NCBI GenBank assembly: GCA_015492755.1
Contig: WGEM01000229.1
Coordinates: forward strand, 1 to 5,745
DNA: 5,745 nucleotides
Source: Gemmatimonadota bacterium
Lineage (GTDB): Bacteria; Gemmatimonadota; Gemmatimonadetes; Longimicrobiales; Gaopeijiaceae
Reading direction: 5' to 3'
Both the position numbers and the translations under genes were made by a program. The notes beneath the pieces are model-generated. The model did no database searches, had not been told where the DNA came from, and was given only the letters and a program-made list of their open reading frames with translations. This document shows positions 5,336 through 5,745 of this stretch, piece by piece; the first letter of the stretch is position 1, and the number at the start of each line of letters is the position of its first letter.

Positions 5336-5745
5336 GCGATCCTCCCCAGCGCGCGCTCCACCGCAGTCACCACCGCGTCCGCGTCAACGAGCCTCATACA
5401 TTCCTCATACGCATCGTGGAGTACCGTCCCCCTTCCCCGCCTCGGACACACGTTCCGGAGACACGGGCGGCACGGAAGCCCGGCGTCCGACACCACCGGC
5501 GTGTGCCGGCCACCCCGGGGCCACGCCTCGGCGGGGTCCGAGGGGCCCCACACGACCACCGTGTCCGTCGCCACCGCCGCCGCCAGGTGCATGGCGCCGG
5601 AGTCGTTGGAGAGGAGAACGTCGCAGAGCGAAAGGATCGTCGCCAGATCCTCGAGTGTAGTGCGCCCTCCGAGGTCCAGGGCACCGGGCGCCGCCTGGGC
5701 CACACGCCGGGTGCGATCCGCCTCTGAGGGCCCGCCCACCACCAC
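5332..5745 (-). CDS. Glycosyltransferase family 9 (heptosyltransferase-type), C-terminal part
   Basis: The last 137 residues of a GT9 enzyme; the start lies beyond the right edge. GT9 members transfer heptose (from ADP-heptose) or a related sugar to the lipopolysaccharide core at the cytoplasmic face of the inner membrane. The fragment opens with the VVVGGPSE strand-loop. It then has LGGRTTLEDLA (25-35 of the fragment), SNDSGAMHLAA (46-56) and WGPSDP (66-71), the characteristic nucleotide-sugar-binding half of this GT-B family. A cysteine cluster (PCRPCLRNVC, then ECM) matches the C-rich tail of many heptosyltransferase-like proteins. Its TGA overlaps the ROK start. Acceptor and sugar cannot be deduced from this half. 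It implies a Gram-negative envelope. Confidence 0.9.
   Translation of the reverse strand: MVVGGPSEADRTRRVAQAAPGALDLGGRTTLEDLATILSLCDVLLSNDSGAMHLAAAVATDTVVVWGPSDPAEAWPRGGRHTPVVSDAGLPCRPCLRNVCPRRGRGTVLHDAYEECMRLVDADAVVTAVERALGRIA
5341..5347 (-). promoter_or_regulatory. Ribosome binding site of the ROK kinase gene
   Basis: On the minus strand GGGGAGG is followed by five bases and the ATG at 5335. It lies within the last codons of the GT9 gene, supporting a translationally coupled start. Confidence 0.7.

Overview
This is a high-GC (roughly 70% by eye), densely packed bacterial window. Coding runs almost wall to wall, and there is no RNA gene, insertion sequence, CRISPR array or prophage signature. 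The glycosyltransferase family 9 fragment points to a Gram-negative with lipopolysaccharide-like surface glycans. GC content, an ALDH4A1-like proline-catabolic dehydrogenase and the gene style would fit a Gemmatimonadota-type or similar environmental bacterium, but that assignment is inference from memory only.

Layout. The left end (2-670, + strand) holds the C-terminal part of 1-pyrroline-5-carboxylate dehydrogenase, entering the window just before its catalytic cysteine. It ends 27 bases from the stop of a convergent gene. A perfect 17-bp inverted repeat (681-719) sits at this junction and is probably a two-way terminator; the minus-strand gene's stop codon lies in its loop. Everything from 5745 down to 698 is one minus-strand transcription unit. 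In order of transcription it is: a GT9 (heptosyltransferase-type) gene truncated by the right edge; a ROK sugar kinase of glucokinase type; a PfkB-family carbohydrate kinase; a protein joining an N-terminal STAS-like domain to a GHKL (Bergerat-fold) ATPase domain; a small protein with a STAS-like DUF4325-type segment; and a Cys/Met-metabolism PLP enzyme of the cystathionine gamma-synthase/lyase family. The first four junctions are 4-base ATGA or GTGA overlaps. The last has a 15-base gap almost filled by a ribosome binding site. No operon promoter is visible; it must lie beyond the right edge.

How the parts may work together. The GT9 enzyme and two unrelated-fold sugar kinases suggest sugar activation feeding surface glycan or central metabolism. 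The STAS-ATPase plus STAS-like pair has the make-up of a partner-switching regulator (anti-sigma-kinase-like ATPase with STAS partners), built unusually. The STAS domain fused to the ATPase has Asn at the usual phosphoacceptor position, while the separate small partner keeps a Ser at the aligned site. This coupled pair inside a sugar-kinase operon is the most interesting part of the window. The rest looks like ordinary metabolism.
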